Counted from the first letter of the stretch, positions 47,445 to 56,706 are shown. The stretch: DNA of 64,000 nucleotides from Saccharomonospora glauca K62 (GCF_000243395.2 NZ_CM001484.1:3528524-3592523), one strand, 5' to 3'. Numbers and translations are program-made. Notes: generated by a model from the letters alone, not told the origin.

Positions 47445-47534
47445 TCGGACTCCTCGCCTCGTCGACACCGCCGTTCGAGGTTACCCCGTACCCGTATCCC
47501 CGAGTCCGGTTTCGGCGCCGCCGACACCGCCCTT

Positions 47535-47553
47535 TATACCCTAGGGGGGTAAG
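47535..47553. promoter_or_regulatory. CsoR-type operator
   Basis: TATACCCTAGGGGGGTAAG has the A/T-flanked ACCC-TA-GGGG palindromic core of CsoR-family sites. It lies upstream of csoR and just past the subtilase terminator region. Confidence 0.75.
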
Positions 47554-47590
47554 TCATCGTCAACGCGGGTCCCGCGACAGTGGACACACG

Positions 47591-47630
47591 AAAAGCCCGC
47601 CCGCACGGTTACGCACCGGTGCGGGCGGGC
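47591..47630 (-). terminator. Rho-independent terminator of the subtilase gene
   Basis: On the minus strand GCCCGCCCGCAC (from 47630) pairs with GTGCGGGCGGGC (to 47595), followed by TTTT. It lies 31 nt past the stop. Confidence 0.88.
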
Positions 47631-47660
47631 CGCTTCTCGACGAAGGGTGTCAGTCCCCGA

Positions 47661-49232
47661 TCACGGGGTCAGCGTCCAGCTGTTGAGGTAGCCGGTGTCG
47701 CCGTAGTAGACGTCGGTCACCCGAAGCTGCCAGGTGCCGTCGGCCGGGGAGCCCGACGCGTCGACCGTGTAGGTCTCCCTCACGTCGTCCCCGGAGTCCC
47801 AGCCGGAATTCTTCAGCCGGTGGGTGGTGCCGTCGGGAGTCACCAGGTCGATCCTCAGGTCACCGCGGAAGGTGTGCCGAATGTCCACCTCCACCGTGGT
47901 GGTGGCGGAGGCGGCTCGGTCGCAGCCCGCGACGGTCACGGAGCTGGTCACGGTGCGGCCGTCGAGAATCGCCACGCCGGAGGCGTTCGTGACCGGGGCG
48001 CACTCGGTGGGTTCGGGTTCGGGCTCGGGCTCCGGGGTGGTGCCGTCGCTTCCCGTGTACAGCAACACGTTGGGCGAGCCGCTGCCCGGATTGCCGACGG
48101 CCCCGCTCGTGCCGTTGGCCACCAAGGCGTCCCGCACCTGCTGCGGGGTGGCCGAGGGGTGGTCGGCCAGGTACAGCGCCGCCGCGCCCGCCACGTGCGG
48201 CGTGGCCATCGAGGTCCCGCTGATGGTGTTGTAGTCGGAGTCGCTGCCGATCCACGCGGACGTGATGTTGCTGCCCGGCGCGAAGATGTCGAGGCAGCTA
48301 CCCACGTTGGAGAAGCTCGACCGCGCGTCCGTGCTCGTGGTGGAACCGACGGTAATGGCCTCCTCCGTCCTCGCGGGCGAGGTGTTGCAGGCGTTGGCGC
48401 CGTAGTCGTTGCCCGCCGCCACCGCGTAGGTCACGCCCGCGGCGATCGAGCGGCGCACCGCGTCGTCCACCGCGGTGGACACGCCCCCGCCCAGGCTCAT
48501 GTTCGCCACGGACGGACCGGAGGCGTTCTCGGTCACCCAGTCGATACCGGCGATCACGCCGTCGTAGGAGCCGGAACCCGAGCAGTTGAGCACCCGCACG
48601 CCGATCAGCTCGACACCCTTGGCGACGCCGTAGGAGCGGCCACCGATCGTGCCCGCCACGTGGGTGCCGTGGCCGTTGCAATCGTCGGCGTTGCCGTCGT
48701 TGTCGACGAAGTCGTACCCGTGGCGAGCCCTGCCCTCGAAGTCCTCGTGCGAGATCCGAATGCCCGTGTCGATGACGTAGACGTCGACGTTCGACGCCGT
48801 GGTGGAGTAGCTGTAGGTGTCGTCGAGCGGCAGACTCCGCTGGTCGATCCGGTCGAGGCCCCACGACGGCGGGTTCTCCTGGTCGGCCGTGGCGTGGAAG
48901 ACGCGGTTCTGCTCCACGTAGGCGACACGGGGGTCGGCCGCCGCCCGCTTGGCCATGGTTTCGCTCATCGTCGCCGAGAAACCGTTGAGCGCGCTGTCGT
49001 AGACGTGTTCCACCTGAGCGCCGTGCCGATCGGCGACGTCGGAGACCGTCGCTCCGTCCTTCAACACGACGATGTAGCTGTCGGCGATGGCGCCTTCTGC
49101 GTCGGCTCCCAGGATCGTCCCTTCCTGGGCGGAGACGGGGAGGGCCGCTCCCCACACGGTCAAAGCGGCGACCCCCGCGGTGATTCCGGCACCGGCAAGG
49201 GATCTACCGCCGAACTTTCGGTGACCTCGCAC
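47661..49232 (-). CDS. Secreted subtilisin-family serine protease with P-domain
   Basis: The 523-residue preproprotease has a signal peptide (about 1-36), an inhibitor-I9 propeptide (SYIVVLKDGATVSDV, about 52-115) and an S8 catalytic domain. The triad is D in VYVIDTGI, H in CNGHGTHVAG and S in GTSMATPHVAG. A PEPEPEPEPTE linker separates a C-terminal proprotein-convertase-type P domain (about 405-523) ending in NSWTLTP. This architecture is shared with thermitase/aqualysin-like extracellular proteases. The GTG start has AGGAGGAAAC. Pairs of cysteines in the catalytic domain suggest disulfides. Confidence 0.93.
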   Translation of the reverse strand: MRGHRKFGGRSLAGAGITAGVAALTVWGAALPVSAQEGTILGADAEGAIADSYIVVLKDGATVSDVADRHGAQVEHVYDSALNGFSATMSETMAKRAAADPRVAYVEQNRVFHATADQENPPSWGLDRIDQRSLPLDDTYSYSTTASNVDVYVIDTGIRISHEDFEGRARHGYDFVDNDGNADDCNGHGTHVAGTIGGRSYGVAKGVELIGVRVLNCSGSGSYDGVIAGIDWVTENASGPSVANMSLGGGVSTAVDDAVRRSIAAGVTYAVAAGNDYGANACNTSPARTEEAITVGSTTSTDARSSFSNVGSCLDIFAPGSNITSAWIGSDSDYNTISGTSMATPHVAGAAALYLADHPSATPQQVRDALVANGTSGAVGNPGSGSPNVLLYTGSDGTTPEPEPEPEPTECAPVTNASGVAILDGRTVTSSVTVAGCDRAASATTTVEVDIRHTFRGDLRIDLVTPDGTTHRLKNSGWDSGDDVRETYTVDASGSPADGTWQLRVTDVYYGDTGYLNSWTLTP

Positions 49233-49516
49233 GTTTCCTCCTACACGTTCCGGTGAACGTTGGCGGAAAACGTAAGCCCGAAACCTTTCGACGGGTACCT
49301 CTTGCCTTACCCGGCCCCAGGGGGTAACCGTCGGGTTCGAGCGGCCGCGAAAAGCGGCAAAACCACCCTGTTGGTCCGACCCGAAAGTAGGACCAATCTC
49401 TTACTTCGGACGCGTCCGTGCGCCCCGCACGGCCACTGTCGTGTGACATACCCCACTAAATCCGGCTTTAGCACCTGCCGATGGACTCGCCCGCCCCCGG
49501 CTCTAGGCTCGCTGTC

Positions 49517-50944
49517 GTGGATCTCGGTGTGTTCGCACGACAGCATCGGATGGCCGTCACCCTCCTTGCGGAAGGTTGGACGCGCTTCGAGGATCTCGTG
49601 CGCGACACCGGACTGCCCCGACGCTCAGTGGAAGAGCTGCTCACCGAACTCGGCGAGGACGTCGAACGCGACCGCGCCTCGCTACGACTGCGTCCGGGCA
49701 CCGAACGGAAGTGGCTCGACCACGTCGGACGACCGACGACTCCGCCACGGGACCTCGCGGAGGTGATCGAGGCGCACCTCGCCGACGTGCCACCGCCGCT
49801 GCCCGCGCTCGACCACGTCCAGGCGACCGCCGACACCGTGCTGCGCCGGGCCCTGTGGTTGGACGAGCACTACGACCTCGGGCAGGTGAGGATCGTCTTC
49901 GTCGGGGACCACGACCTGACCTCGCTGGCGGTCCGGGAGCTGCGCGCCGACGCCGACCTCGCCGTGGTGGACGTCGACGACCGCGTGTTGGAACACATCG
50001 ACCGCCGCGGTCGGGGCACGATCCGCACCGTCCACGCGGACCTGCGATTCGGGCTGCCCCGCGCCGTGGCGGGCACCGCGGACATCGTGTTCAGCGACCC
50101 GCCGTACACCCCGGAGGGCATGGCGTTGTTCGCGTCTCGGGCCGTCGAGTGTCTCGCCGACCCCACGAGCGGCCGCGTCGTGCTGGCCTACGGCTACAGC
50201 CGCCGCCATCCCACGCTGGGCCACCAGACTCAGAAGGCACTGCTGAACCTGGGACTGACGTTCGAGGCGATCGTGCCGGACTTCCACCGCTACCACGGTG
50301 CGCAGGCCATCGGCAGTACCGCGGATCTCTACGTCTGCCATCCCACTCCGCGAGCCCGGAAGAAGGCCAAAGGCACCCAGGCCATCTACACCCACGGGCC
50401 CCGCTCCGTGGAGGCCGAGGGCACCACCACCGCGTCCCGGAAGACCCTTGACGCCCTGGTGACTTTGGCGGGAGAGGGCGGAAGGAAGGTCACCACGGCG
50501 GGTCCGGACTGGACGAAACCGATCACCGCCGAGCCGGGAACCGCCGTGGCCCTGGACCTGTCCGGCGATCCCGGTCCGTGGTTGCCGCGGGTGTTGCTGG
50601 CCACGAACGCCGAACGCGTGGCGGCCCTGGTCCCCAACTCCCACCCGGACCTCGCCGACGCCGCTTCCCAGGCCGCGTTGATCGAACTCGTGGCGTGCAA
50701 GTACCGACTGCGGCTGCTGCGCAGCACCCCGGACAACAAACACGCCGTGGTGATCGCGGAGCGGGTCGAGGCCCCCGAGGGCTCTCCGTCCGCGAGTTCG
50801 GTGTGGGCCCGCGCGCACGCCCGCCTCGGCAACGTCTGGCCCGAGGCGCCCGCCGAACTGGCGGACCTGCGGCTCATCGACCTGCCCCGACATCGGATCG
50901 TCGAGGTCCTCCGTCGACTGACGGAGGACGGTTCGACGGACTAG
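49517..50944 (+). CDS. Bis-aminopropyl spermidine synthase (BpsA/DUF43) family protein
   Basis: The roughly 475-residue protein has an N-terminal winged-helix-like region (RFEDLVRDTGLPRRSVEELL) and a Rossmann domain with FVGDHDLTSLAV. The aminopropyl-transfer motif reads FSDPPYTPEGMALF. Archaeal and thermophile BpsA enzymes with the same DPPYT motif make branched polyamines. The actinobacterial member has an extra C-terminal domain of about 150 residues with no assigned role. The GTG at 49517 lies 7 nt after a TAGGCT box; an ATG at 49481 in the same frame is the alternative. The polyamine function is inferred from the family. Confidence 0.78.
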   Translation: MDLGVFARQHRMAVTLLAEGWTRFEDLVRDTGLPRRSVEELLTELGEDVERDRASLRLRPGTERKWLDHVGRPTTPPRDLAEVIEAHLADVPPPLPALDHVQATADTVLRRALWLDEHYDLGQVRIVFVGDHDLTSLAVRELRADADLAVVDVDDRVLEHIDRRGRGTIRTVHADLRFGLPRAVAGTADIVFSDPPYTPEGMALFASRAVECLADPTSGRVVLAYGYSRRHPTLGHQTQKALLNLGLTFEAIVPDFHRYHGAQAIGSTADLYVCHPTPRARKKAKGTQAIYTHGPRSVEAEGTTTASRKTLDALVTLAGEGGRKVTTAGPDWTKPITAEPGTAVALDLSGDPGPWLPRVLLATNAERVAALVPNSHPDLADAASQAALIELVACKYRLRLLRSTPDNKHAVVIAERVEAPEGSPSASSVWARAHARLGNVWPEAPAELADLRLIDLPRHRIVEVLRRLTEDGSTD

Positions 50945-50963
50945 AAGATTTGACGGACTAGAA
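50935..50963. repeat. 12-bp direct repeat carrying both stop codons
   Basis: GACGGACTAGAA occurs at 50935-50946 and 50952-50963. The first copy holds the TAG of the BpsA-like gene and the second the TAG (minus strand) of the convergent membrane protein gene. CTAG reads as TAG on both strands. Confidence 0.85.
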
Positions 50964-51473
50964 CTTGCGGCTCGCGGGGAGAGCCAGCAGGAGCAGGATC
51001 ACGGCGCTGAGCACGATGCCCAGGGCACCGCCCCTGCCTTCCACGACGATCCACGACACGACGTTGAGCACAATGTCGACGCCGGCCGCGGCGAACAGCA
51101 CGGGCGTCTTGCACTTCAACGTCATGACGCCGCCCCAGATGCAGGCGCCGCCTACCAGCAGCGACGCCAGCCCCAGGAGCATGATGATGGTTCCGAGGTC
51201 CGTACCCAGGTTCCAGGTTTTTTCGAGGTCGTCGACCACCGAACCGCCGAGGACCCAGAGCAGCCCACCCAGGATCTCGAAACCGGACAGCACGAACGCG
51301 ATCACCGCCGCGGCCGTGAGCGTTCCGGGCCGCTCCCGACCCATCGAGTGGATCTCCCCAGCCGTCGGGCTGGCGGGCAGCGGCGCCGAGGCCATCGGCG
51401 CGGGCGGCATCGGCTGCATGCTGGGTTGCTGCGACTCCTGCGGATAGCCGGGACCGGAAGGGCCTACCGACAT
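50958..51473 (-). CDS. Four-helix membrane protein with Pro/Gln-rich N-terminus
   Basis: The 171-residue product opens with a soluble Pro/Gln/Ser-rich region (about 1-45, PGYPQESQQPSMQPMPPAP). Four hydrophobic segments follow from about residue 52. No family was recognised, but the layout resembles DUF4064-like actinobacterial membrane proteins. The ATG at 51473 has AGAAGGAGAACG directly upstream. Confidence 0.7.
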   Translation of the reverse strand: MSVGPSGPGYPQESQQPSMQPMPPAPMASAPLPASPTAGEIHSMGRERPGTLTAAAVIAFVLSGFEILGGLLWVLGGSVVDDLEKTWNLGTDLGTIIMLLGLASLLVGGACIWGGVMTLKCKTPVLFAAAGVDIVLNVVSWIVVEGRGGALGIVLSAVILLLLALPASRKF

Positions 51474-51601
51474 CGTTCTCCTTCTCTCCAAGCAATGTCC
51501 TTGCTTACTGAGAGGACATCGCAACACAACCGGTTCCCGTAACGTGTGACTCCGAACAGGAGGCGGGCATCCGGTGACCTCAGCCGGATGCCCGCCCCTC
51601 G

Positions 51602-52780
51602 TCAACGCGAGATCGCCGAGGCGACGCCGTCCGACTCGGCGGCCTTCGCGACCGCGTCGGCCACCTGGGGAGCGACCCGCTCGTCCAGCGGACTCGGCAC
51701 GATCCGGTCGACGGCCAGCGAATCCGCGGCCACGGACGCGATCGCGTCGGCCGCCGCGAGCTTCATGTTCTCCGTGATCGCCGTGGCACCCGCGTCGAGC
51801 GCCCCCTTGAACACCCCTGGGAACGCCAACACGTTGTTGATCTGGTTGGGGAAGTCGCTGCGGCCCGTGGCGACCACCGCCGCGTAGGAGGCCGCGACGT
51901 CCGGGTGCACCTCGGGGTCCGGATTGGACAGCGCGAAGACGATCGGATCGGGTGCCATGGTGGCGAGCAGCTCACCGGGCACTGTGGAACTCGACAGCCC
52001 GATGAAGACGTCCGCACCCTTCAACGCCTCGGCGAGCCCACCCCGCAGCTTCAGGGAGTTGGTGAACGTCGCGAGTTCCGCCTTGACGGGGTTGAGGTCG
52101 TCCCTGCCGCTGTGCACGATGCCCTTCGAGTCCAGCACCGTGATGTCGCCGACGCCCGCCGCCCGCAGGATCTTGGCACACGCCACCCCGGCCGCACCGG
52201 CCCCGGAGATGACCACGCGCTGATTCCTCATCTCACGACCGAGCACCCGGCTGGCGCCACGCAGAGCGGCCAGCACCACGATCGCCGTGCCGTGCTGGTC
52301 GTCGTGCATCACCGGGCAGTCGAGCGCCTCGACCAGCTTGGCCTCCAACTCGAAGCAGCGCGGCGCCGAGATGTCCTCCAGGTTCACGGCGCCGAACGAC
52401 GGCCTCAGTCGCACCAGCGTCTCGACGATCTCGTCGACGTCGGTGGTGTCGAGTACGAGCGGGATGGAGTCGAGTCCGGCGAACGTCTTGAAGAGCACCG
52501 CCTTGCCCTCCATGACCGGCAACGACGCCTTCGCCCCGATGTCGCCGAGACCGAGTACCGCCGTGCCGTCGCTCACCACGGCGACGAGGCGGTCGGCCCA
52601 CGTGTAACGCGCGGCCAGCGCGGCGTCGTCGGCGATGGCACGACTGACCTTCGCCACACCGGGGGTGTAGGCGATGGACAGATCACGCGCCTGGCTGATG
52701 GGGCGGGTGGCGGCCACCGAGAGCTTTCCGCGCTCGTGGCCGTTGAAGATGTCTTCGTCGCTCACCTGAGCCTGGGACAC
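51602..52780 (-). CDS. NAD(P)-dependent malic enzyme
   Basis: The 392-residue enzyme decarboxylates malate to pyruvate. The malic domain has SIAYTPGVAKVSRAIA and VMEGKAVLFKTFAGLD, the metal site lies in PVMHDDQHGTAI, and the NAD(P) fold has VISGAGAAGVACAKIL. It is the short bacterial form without a phosphotransacetylase domain. The GTG start (52778-52780) follows GGAGTTTTGAC; an upstream ATG at 52855 adds residues without similarity. It is divergent from the sugar epimerase gene. Confidence 0.93.
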   Translation of the reverse strand: MSQAQVSDEDIFNGHERGKLSVAATRPISQARDLSIAYTPGVAKVSRAIADDAALAARYTWADRLVAVVSDGTAVLGLGDIGAKASLPVMEGKAVLFKTFAGLDSIPLVLDTTDVDEIVETLVRLRPSFGAVNLEDISAPRCFELEAKLVEALDCPVMHDDQHGTAIVVLAALRGASRVLGREMRNQRVVISGAGAAGVACAKILRAAGVGDITVLDSKGIVHSGRDDLNPVKAELATFTNSLKLRGGLAEALKGADVFIGLSSSTVPGELLATMAPDPIVFALSNPDPEVHPDVAASYAAVVATGRSDFPNQINNVLAFPGVFKGALDAGATAITENMKLAAADAIASVAADSLAVDRIVPSPLDERVAPQVADAVAKAAESDGVASAISR

Positions 52781-53117
52781 GTCAAAACTCCATGACTGGC
52801 GAACGGGGACATGACAGGTCGGCCTGACATTCCCCGTGGATGTGGGTTCCTCCACACGGCGGGTCGGCGCGGTAGCGCACCCCTCCGTCGAGGGCGTCCG
52901 GCAAGGCCCGTGGTGAGGTGGGTGAAAGGCACCGTGGCCGCGGACGCAGCGGTCCGCTCAGTGTGCCAGTACGGGCCCTCCCTCTGCCGCCGGGGTGCGG
53001 TTGAGATCACAGGAGAAGCCACTCTTTTGGCTGGTCAGTGGACTATTAGAAAGACGTCCGTCCGGCTTGCATGGCCTCCGTCGGAACTTCCCACCCCCGC
53101 TCTCTAAGCTGGCGCCT
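52781..53117. other. Divergent intergenic region
   Basis: No gene is supported in 337 bases between the malic enzyme and epimerase genes. A TAAGCT box at 53105-53110 lies 7 nt before the epimerase ATG. Confidence 0.5.
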
Positions 53118-53762
53118 ATGGACGTGCGCGAACTGGCCGTGCGGGACGCCTACGAATTCATCCCTTCGGTTTTTCCCGACCAGCGAGGCTTTTTCGTGGC
53201 CCCGTACCAGGAGCCGGCGTTCGTCGACGCGGTGGGACACCGGCTGACCGTCGCGCAGACCAACAACACCGTCTCGCGGCGCGGCACGATACGCGGCGTC
53301 CACTTCAAGGAAACCCCTCCCGGCCAGGGCAAGTACGTGTACTGCGCCCGCGGCTCGCTGCTCGACGTGGTCGTGGACCTCCGTGTCGGCTCCCCCACGT
53401 TCGGCCGTTGGGAAGCCGTCCGGCTCGACAGCAGGACACTGCGCAGCGTCTACCTCGCCGAAGGGCTCGGCCACGCGGTCATGGCCCTGGAGGACGACAC
53501 CGTGATGACGTATTTGTGCTCCACCGGGTACGAGCCGGAGATCGAGCACGGCATCACCCCGCTCGACCCGGAGCTGGGCCTGCCCTGGCCGTCCGACGTC
53601 GAACCGATCCTGTCGGAGAAGGACGCCGCGGCTCCCACCCTCGCCCAGGCGCGGGAGGCCGGCCTGCTGCCGCACTACGACGACTGCGTCGCCCACTACG
53701 AGCGACTGCGCAAGGCCGAGTCCGAGACGACGTCGCCTTCACCCGAACGAGCCCACGGGTGA
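53118..53762 (+). CDS. dTDP-4-dehydrorhamnose 3,5-epimerase family protein (RfbC-like)
   Basis: The 214-residue cupin-fold epimerase has the conserved DQRGFFVAPYQEPAFVDAVG start, NTVSRRGTIRGVHFKE with the catalytic histidine, and GLGHAVMALEDDTVMTYLCSTGYEPEIEHGI with the second active-site residues. It acts on deoxysugar nucleotides for cell-wall or antibiotic glycans. No other rhamnose genes are next to it, so it may serve a different 6-deoxysugar. The ATG follows a -10-like TAAGCT with no ribosome-binding site, as in leaderless genes. Confidence 0.85.
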   Translation: MDVRELAVRDAYEFIPSVFPDQRGFFVAPYQEPAFVDAVGHRLTVAQTNNTVSRRGTIRGVHFKETPPGQGKYVYCARGSLLDVVVDLRVGSPTFGRWEAVRLDSRTLRSVYLAEGLGHAVMALEDDTVMTYLCSTGYEPEIEHGITPLDPELGLPWPSDVEPILSEKDAAAPTLAQAREAGLLPHYDDCVAHYERLRKAESETTSPSPERAHG

Positions 53763-53822
53763 AGCGTCGTCCCTTTCGCAGGACGGCCTCTCTTTGCGCA
53801 GGAAGACGGCTATATTGCTGAC

Positions 53823-54410
53823 GTGCCCGAGCACCGTCTGTTCCTCCTGCGCCATGCCCTGACCGAGTGGTCCTCGGTCGGCCGGTACGCAGGCAGGGCC
53901 GATCCGCCCCTGACCGCCGTTGGGGAGCGACAGGCACACGCCGCCGGGCGCACCTACGCACTCATGTCGGACGACGTTCCCACCCTCGTGCTCAGCAGCC
54001 CTCGTCAGGCCACCCTCCGGACCGCCGAACTGGCCGGTCTCTCCGTGTCCGGCACCAGCGACGACCTCGTGGAGTGGGACTACGGCGCGTACGAGGGCAA
54101 GACCCCCGCCGAGGTGCACGACGAGACCCCCGGCTGGACGGTGTGGTCACACCCGGTGCCGGGCGGCGAAAGCGTCGAGCACGTGGAACGCAGGGCCGAC
54201 GCGGTGCTCGACCGGGTGCGGAACGAACTCGTCCGGCATCCCGTCGCGCTCGTGGTGCACGGCGACTTCGGCCGGGTGCTGATCGCGCGGTGGCTCGCCC
54301 TCCCGGCCGGGGCGGGCAGGCAGTTCGGCCTCGACCCGGCCAGTCTCACCGTGCTCGACCACGCCGACCACGGTCCTCGCCTGCTCCACCTCAATCTCCC
54401 GCCGTCCTGA
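53823..54410 (+). CDS. Histidine phosphatase family protein
   Basis: The 195-residue phosphoglycerate-mutase-like protein has LRHALTEW at its start, where the usual RHG becomes RHA. SSPRQATLRTAELAG follows and VVHGDFGRVLIARW holds the second catalytic histidine. The substrate is unknown; small phosphorylated metabolites are typical. The GTG at 53823 lies 6 nt after a TATATT box, which suggests a leaderless transcript. It is followed by the acetyltransferase gene after 24 nt. Confidence 0.87.
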   Translation: MPEHRLFLLRHALTEWSSVGRYAGRADPPLTAVGERQAHAAGRTYALMSDDVPTLVLSSPRQATLRTAELAGLSVSGTSDDLVEWDYGAYEGKTPAEVHDETPGWTVWSHPVPGGESVEHVERRADAVLDRVRNELVRHPVALVVHGDFGRVLIARWLALPAGAGRQFGLDPASLTVLDHADHGPRLLHLNLPPS

Positions 54411-54434
54411 CAACCCTCGCACGAAAGGAAATCC

Positions 54435-54929
54435 TTGGACAGCAGAATCCGCCGTGTCCGCGAATCGGACGTGGACACCGTCGTGGAACTCGTGCACGAC
54501 CTCGCCGAGTACGAGAAGGCCCCGCACGAATGCCACCTTACGTCGGAACAGCTGCACACAGCACTGTTCGGCCCCAATCCGGCGCTGTACGGGCACGTCG
54601 CCGAGGTCGACGGCCGCGTCGTCGGATTCGCGCTGTGGTTCCTCAACTTCTCGACCTGGCGTGGCGTGCACGGTATCTACCTCGAGGACCTCTACGTCCG
54701 CCCGGAGATGCGGGGCCGGGGCCTCGGCAAGGCACTGTTGGCAACGCTCGCCAAGGAATGCGTCGACCGCGGCTACGCCCGGCTGGAGTGGTGGGTACTG
54801 AACTGGAACCCGGCCATCGGCTTCTACAAGTCCCTCGGCGCCGAGGCGATGGACGAATGGACCGTCTACCGGCTCACCGACGAACCGCTGACCGCGCTGG
54901 CGTCCGAGGCACCCACCGGCGAGAGCTGA
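54435..54929 (+). CDS. GNAT acetyltransferase, diamine/spermidine N-acetyltransferase-like
   Basis: The 164-residue GNAT enzyme resembles SSAT-type diamine acetyltransferases. LAEYEKAPHEC near the N-terminus, FALWFLNFSTW, and YLEDLYVRPEMRGRGLGKAL with the acetyl-CoA loop are all characteristic. The TTG start (54435) has AAAGGAAAT at the proper distance. Polyamines or thialysine-like amines are likely substrates. It lies a few kb downstream of the BpsA-like gene in the same direction. Confidence 0.82.
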   Translation: MDSRIRRVRESDVDTVVELVHDLAEYEKAPHECHLTSEQLHTALFGPNPALYGHVAEVDGRVVGFALWFLNFSTWRGVHGIYLEDLYVRPEMRGRGLGKALLATLAKECVDRGYARLEWWVLNWNPAIGFYKSLGAEAMDEWTVYRLTDEPLTALASEAPTGES

Positions 54930-54968
54930 CCCGGCACGAGCGGGGTGTGTGACGAGATGCCGTGCCCG

Positions 54969-55448
54969 TCACTCGCCCCGCTTCTCACGTTCGGCGGCCC
55001 GGCCCGCCGCCCCGCCGCGACGCGCGGCCTCCTCCTCGGTCTCACCGGCGCGTTGGCCCAGCACCCACGCCCGCGACGGCTCCCGGAACAGCAGCACCAC
55101 CACGGCGGCCCCCACGATCATCACCGGGACGCCGAAACCCGGCTGGTCGGACGGCCCCGTGGCGTACCATCCGACGCCGATCACGACGAGGTTCACCACC
55201 AACGCGGGCGAGCGCGCCCAGGTCTTGCCGAGCAGCAACGCCGCCGCGCACGCGAGCACCCCCGCCGCCAGCACCACGTAGTAGGCGATCTCCGCGGCGA
55301 CGTTGCCCCCGGCCATGGCGGGCTCGTCACCCGCGTTCACGGCGAGCAACACCCCGAAGACCAGGAGCGCCAGCCCCGGAAGGGCCGTGAGCACTCCGGC
55401 GAGGCGTACCTGACGGGGCGCGGGGGAGACAAGGTCGCTGATCGGCAC
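54969..55448 (-). CDS. Hypothetical four-helix membrane protein
   Basis: The 159-residue protein has four hydrophobic segments between about residues 15 and 122 and a charged Glu/Arg tail (ETEEEAARRGGAAGR). The ATG at 55448 has an upstream AGAAAGGCAGCACC. No function is recognised. Confidence 0.72.
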   Translation of the reverse strand: MPISDLVSPAPRQVRLAGVLTALPGLALLVFGVLLAVNAGDEPAMAGGNVAAEIAYYVVLAAGVLACAAALLLGKTWARSPALVVNLVVIGVGWYATGPSDQPGFGVPVMIVGAAVVVLLFREPSRAWVLGQRAGETEEEAARRGGAAGRAAEREKRGE

Positions 55449-55779
55449 GGTGCTGCCTTTCTGAGCGATGCAGACATGGACGACGCGGTGGAAGTGACAC
55501 TGCGTGAACGTCTTCGATGGTATGCCACCCGGTCGGACGTTTTATCCGGCCTGCGCAGCGGGCAAAGATTCAGGTGTCGTCGATGAGCGGGCGGTCGTGC
55601 CCGGGGTGCACTCGTCACGACGCTGTCGGAGAACTCGCGAGAGGACACGGGAGGCGGCAGGCGGAAGCGAACGAGTGAGCAGGTCCCGCGGTGGCCGTGG
55701 GCACGCAGTGACGAGATTCGCAGGAGGAGTTGGGCGCGCGGATGCCGCTGACGGCCTCCCCTCGCCTACTCTGCGCCTG
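55449..55779. other. Divergent region upstream of the lipid kinase gene
   Basis: No separate gene is seen in 331 bases. The kinase frame stays open back to 55504, but family similarity begins only at 55780. A TACTCT box at 55767-55772 lies 7 nt before the GTG at 55780. Confidence 0.55.
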
Positions 55780-56706
55780 GTGCGCGCTGTTCTCGTCGTC
55801 AACCCTCAGGCAACCGCAACCACACCGGCCGGTCGTGACGTGCTCGCACACGCGCTGGCCAGCCAGGTGAAGCTCGACGTGGTCGAGACCGACTACCGAG
55901 GGCATGCCACGGTCGTGGCACGTGCCGCCGCGGCCGACGAGGTCGATCTCGTGATCGCCCACGGCGGTGACGGCACCGTCAACGAGGTCGTGAACGGCTT
56001 GCTCTCGGTCAAGGGCGGCAGCCCCGGCTCCTACGACTCGGTGCCGATGCTGGGCGTGGTGCCGGGAGGGTCGGCGAACGTGTTCGCCCGTGCCCTCGGA
56101 ATGCCGCGCGACCCCGTCGAGGCGACCCACCACCTGCTGAACGCGCTCGAACAGGGCCGCAGCAGGCAGGTAGGGCTCGGCCGTGCCAACGACCGGTGGT
56201 TCACGTTCAACGCCGGGATGGGCTGGGACGCGGACGTGGTCGCGGCGGTGGACAGGCGACGCGGCAAACGCACGAGTCCCTCGCTCTATCTCCGCACGGC
56301 CGTGCGCTGCTATCTGCGTCCCCCGCAGGGGCACCCGGAGCTGACCGTGCAGGTCCCCGGAGAGCAACCCGCCACGGTGCGCACGGCGTTCGTCTCCAAC
56401 ACCGACCCGTGGAGCTATCTGGGCCCGAGGCCGGTGCACCTCAACACCGGCTGCTCGTTCGACACCGGGCTCGGCCTGTTCGCCCTCACCGGGCTCGGCC
56501 TGCCGACGGTCCTGCGGCACGTCCGGCAGGCACTGCGGAAACGTGGCGAACATCGCGGTCGACGTCTGATCCGTCACGACGACCTGTCGATAATCGGCAT
56601 CACCACGTCATCCCCGGTAAACTTGCAGGTCGACGGCGACCTGGTGGGTCAGCGCACTCGCGTGGAGTTCGTCAGTGTGCCTCGGGCGCTCTCGGTTGCG
56701 GTGTGA
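55780..56706 (+). CDS. Diacylglycerol kinase family lipid kinase
   Basis: The 308-residue protein has the DAGK catalytic signature AHGGDGTVNEVVNGLL followed by VVPGGSANVFARALGMPRDP. The first residues MRAVLVVNPQATA form the first strand of the fold. Such enzymes phosphorylate diacylglycerol or related lipids for phosphatidic acid and lipid recycling. The GTG start was chosen from homology and the nearby -10 box rather than the longer open frame. Confidence 0.9.
   Translation: MRAVLVVNPQATATTPAGRDVLAHALASQVKLDVVETDYRGHATVVARAAAADEVDLVIAHGGDGTVNEVVNGLLSVKGGSPGSYDSVPMLGVVPGGSANVFARALGMPRDPVEATHHLLNALEQGRSRQVGLGRANDRWFTFNAGMGWDADVVAAVDRRRGKRTSPSLYLRTAVRCYLRPPQGHPELTVQVPGEQPATVRTAFVSNTDPWSYLGPRPVHLNTGCSFDTGLGLFALTGLGLPTVLRHVRQALRKRGEHRGRRLIRHDDLSIIGITTSSPVNLQVDGDLVGQRTRVEFVSVPRALSVAV

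Noticed and set aside
55504-55779. N-terminal extension of the lipid kinase to 55504
   Set aside because: Arginine-rich sequence without similarity; a -10-like box lies directly before the GTG at 55780.
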